Origin: Bradyrhizobium campsiandrae
GTDB taxonomy: Bacteria; Pseudomonadota; Alphaproteobacteria; Rhizobiales; Xanthobacteraceae
DNA length: 64,000 bases
Assembly (NCBI RefSeq): GCF_014529705.1
Contig: NZ_JAANIH010000049.1
Location: 1 to 64,000, forward strand
Direction: 5' to 3'
The notes beneath the pieces were generated by a model. The model was not told the DNA's origin, searched no databases, and saw only the letters and a program-made list of their open reading frames with translations. Position 1 is the stretch's first letter, and each line of letters opens with the position of its first letter. Shown one piece after another: positions 62,112 to 64,000 of the stretch. Made by a program: the position numbers and the translations under genes.

Positions 62112-63611
62112 GTGGGTTCGGGGGACTTCGTTCCGCATGCGGCTGCCGCACGGCTTTCGGGGCATCTGTTCGCCCCCGGCAAACGGCTGCTCTGCCAATT
62201 CTCTCGTTTGGACAAGTCCCGATATCCGGTCCTTTGGGTCATCGGTCTCTTCGTCATTCAGGCAATTCCCGCCGCCATCGTGCGTGCGTCGAACCTGGAG
62301 GAAGGCAGGATCATCGCCATCGCGCGCGGCGCCATGGAGGATGGCCATTGGCTGACACCTTTCGTCTATGGCGCGCGATTTGCCGAGCGCCCGGTGCTGC
62401 TGTCGTGGATCAGCGCGCTGCTTGGTGAGATGACCGGTGGTGTGACGCTCTGGTCCTTGCGTATTCCGCACCTTGGCTTCTTCCTTGCGGGCGCCCTTCT
62501 GATCTACAGCCTGCTCAGGTCGAGCACCGGCAAGAGCGCGGCGATCTTTGGCGCGCTGTGCTGGATCAGCATGCCGATGGTCGCTGCGAAATTCATCAAC
62601 GCCGAACCCGACATCGTGCTGTCGACGCTCCTGTTCGCCGCCTTCCATGCCTGGTGGACCGGCACGATCACCAAACGAATGACTTTGTCGAGGTGGAGCG
62701 GCATCACCATCCTGATCATCCTCGCCGGTCTCACCAAGGGGCCGCAACCCGTTGCCTATTTCACGCTCGGGGTTGGCGCATATCTGTTGCTGAAGCGGCG
62801 CGAACAGATTCCGGAATTCATCGTCGCGAGCATTCTTGCGATGCTGGTCGTTTGTGGCTGGTACGTGCTCGTGTACCAGCCGCAGGACATCGACTATTGG
62901 GCGGATCATTCCCGGCTGTTGACGATGCGGGGTCTGGCGCTCGTCCGCGATCACATCGATTTCGTCAAGAGCATCCTCGTGGAGACGTTGCCGGCAACGA
63001 TCCTGATCGGCCCGGCGGTCGTCATTGTGCTGCGCAGATGGCGGACGAGCGGGAACGACCTGATGTTTGCAGCGGTGCTCTACTCGCTGACCTGCACGTT
63101 GGTCCTCGTGCTTTGGCCCGGAGGAGTAGCGGCGCGCTATGCGATGCCGGCGACCATGACGCTTGCCGTCGTCTGCGGGCTCATGTTCGAGCATTGCCGG
63201 CAGCGCTCGCCGCGCGTGATCGTTTCGGCATTGTTCGTGAGCTGCCTGATTTTTGGTGGGCTGCTGCTGCGGGCCTGGGTCGCAATGCCGTTCTGGCCGC
63301 ATCTGTTTCAGGAAAGCCGGATCGCCGGCAAGGCGATTGCCGCTGCTCTGCAGGACAGGCCCGGCCCGCTCCACGTTGTCACGAACTCGACCGAATACAA
63401 CATGCTGGTCTACGTCCGGGGGCCGATCCGTTCGGTCACGCTGGACCATTTGGCACGACTGAAGACATCCGGGGTTGCGGTCATGCTCCCGGTCGAACAA
63501 GCCGCCTTGGCGCAACAAGACCCAAGCATGCGACTGGTCGACCTTGGAAGCATCGTGTCCATGAGGACGCCGTATAGAATTGTGGAAATTCAGCCCTCGG
63601 AGCCACGCTAG
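62112..63611 (+). CDS. ArnT-like (GT83/PMT) membrane glycosyltransferase
   Basis: 499 residues from the GTG at 62112 (GGGGGG site), with about 11-12 membrane segments. The first periplasmic loop has SNLEEGRIIAIARGAMEDGH, with the acidic EE residues and the AMEDGHWLTP segment in place of the usual DEARY of ArnT; FAERPVLLSWISALL follows. Such enzymes move a sugar from a polyprenyl phosphate to lipid A or protein. It could work with a polyprenyl-sugar synthase such as the GT2 at 41233. Confidence 0.8.
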   Translation: MGSGDFVPHAAAARLSGHLFAPGKRLLCQFSRLDKSRYPVLWVIGLFVIQAIPAAIVRASNLEEGRIIAIARGAMEDGHWLTPFVYGARFAERPVLLSWISALLGEMTGGVTLWSLRIPHLGFFLAGALLIYSLLRSSTGKSAAIFGALCWISMPMVAAKFINAEPDIVLSTLLFAAFHAWWTGTITKRMTLSRWSGITILIILAGLTKGPQPVAYFTLGVGAYLLLKRREQIPEFIVASILAMLVVCGWYVLVYQPQDIDYWADHSRLLTMRGLALVRDHIDFVKSILVETLPATILIGPAVVIVLRRWRTSGNDLMFAAVLYSLTCTLVLVLWPGGVAARYAMPATMTLAVVCGLMFEHCRQRSPRVIVSALFVSCLIFGGLLLRAWVAMPFWPHLFQESRIAGKAIAAALQDRPGPLHVVTNSTEYNMLVYVRGPIRSVTLDHLARLKTSGVAVMLPVEQAALAQQDPSMRLVDLGSIVSMRTPYRIVEIQPSEPR

Positions 63612-63614
63612 CCT

Positions 63615-63646
63615 GTAGGATGGGTTGAGCCTTTGCGAAACCCATC
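63615..63646. repeat. REP palindrome of a second type
   Basis: GTAGGATGGGTTGAGCC to GCGAAACCCATC, arms GATGGGTT (63619-63626) and AACCCATC (63639-63646). Different from the GTAGGGTGGGC family but built the same way, and 6 bp from the end of the second RAYT gene. Confidence 0.8.
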
Positions 63647-63652
63647 GCTGCT

Positions 63653-64000
63653 CTATCCCCGTTCACCGTAATCGCGGCCGTCATCCGACTGATCGCCAGC
63701 CCAATCGGCGGGGTAATGGCCAAGCTGTACGTGACGATGAAACGAGGAAGGCAGCCAGCCACGTACTCGGTTGACGAGCCCGTGCTTGACTGGATTGATA
63801 TGAACATAGTCGACATGCCGCGCGAAATCGACGTCGTCGCGAATGGTATGCTCCCAATATCTGCGTTGCCAGATGCCCCGCTCACCTTTCGTAGAGCGGC
63901 TTTGCGATATCCTCTCGTTGCGCGCCAGGCCGCGCGAAAAGGTGGATTTGATCAACTGCCAGCGCATTGCAAAGTCGGCATCACCCTCTGGTAACGTCCA
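63653..64000 (-). CDS. REP-associated tyrosine transposase (RAYT), partial
   Basis: Open to the window edge; about 115 C-terminal residues are present. From the edge it reads WTLPEGDADFAMRWQLIKST, matching WTLPEDDADF of the RAYT at 547-1068, then GIWQRRYWEHTIRDD and YVHINPVKHGLV with the candidate Tyr. The HUH region is outside the window. A type-B REP lies just beyond its stop, as expected for the pair. Confidence 0.88.
   Translation of the reverse strand, partial: WTLPEGDADFAMRWQLIKSTFSRGLARNERISQSRSTKGERGIWQRRYWEHTIRDDVDFARHVDYVHINPVKHGLVNRVRGWLPSSFHRHVQLGHYPADWAGDQSDDGRDYGERG

Overview
The window reads as chromosome of a high-GC alphaproteobacterium of the order Hyphomicrobiales, most likely Bradyrhizobium or a close relative. 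The signs are a CIRCE-controlled groES-groEL operon, a hisZ-hisG pair, a c550-type cytochrome, alphaproteobacterial small families (DUF2076, DUF2093, DUF4170), a TorF-like outer membrane protein, a BclA/BacA-like peptide ABC transporter and many palindromic intergenic repeats. The assignment is inferred from gene content, not from a search. No rRNA, tRNA, CRISPR array or prophage was seen.

Layout. 1-1.2 kb is a mobile-element scar: an IS110-family transposase cut after 44 codons between two 154-bp direct repeats, abutting a REP palindrome and a REP-associated tyrosine transposase (RAYT). A second RAYT with a different REP type runs off the right edge. 1.2-8.6 kb holds a Bug-type binding protein, a class III cyclase, YbaK, a haloacid dehalogenase, a LysR regulator divergent from a chloroperoxidase-like hydrolase, and a quinone-oxidoreductase-like gene behind a MerR-type promoter whose merR gene is truncated. 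8.7-14.9 kb is a candidate island bracketed by 52-bp direct repeats (LysR, three SDRs, hydrolase, DUF427, MFS), followed by a divergent HxlR/SDR pair.

16.5-32.9 kb is housekeeping and transport: amidohydrolase, rpmJ, a TPR protein, cytochrome c, the glycolate oxidase genes glcD, glcE and glcF (for glycolate/lactate oxidation), a Lys/Ala-rich DNA-binding-like protein, an outer membrane protein, the BclA-like transporter and lactate permease. 33-44.6 kb carries an exported protein, groEL-groES, a lipoprotein, a CheZ-like phosphatase, an L,D-transpeptidase, DUF2076, a ChbG/HpnK-type deacetylase with a GT2 glycosyltransferase, and hisG-hisZ. 44.8-49.5 kb has two regulators, rsmE, an exported protein and ubiA.

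50.3-55.9 kb is a tightly packed run, pmbA - inositol-phosphatase-like - DUF4170 - DUF374 acyltransferase - waaA - lpxK, that supports Kdo/lipid A synthesis. 56-63.6 kb has an internally deleted cysteine synthase pseudogene, DUF2093, a dienelactone-hydrolase-like protein without its serine nucleophile, a 49-residue secreted peptide, xseA, a hydrolase/membrane protein/winged-helix operon and an ArnT-like membrane glycosyltransferase.

The most interesting signals are the IS110/REP/RAYT nest at the left end, the orphaned MerR operator next to a repeat-bracketed redox cassette, the large palindrome upstream of the amidohydrolase, and the BclA-like transporter. I did not find a clear new multi-gene defence or biosynthetic system.
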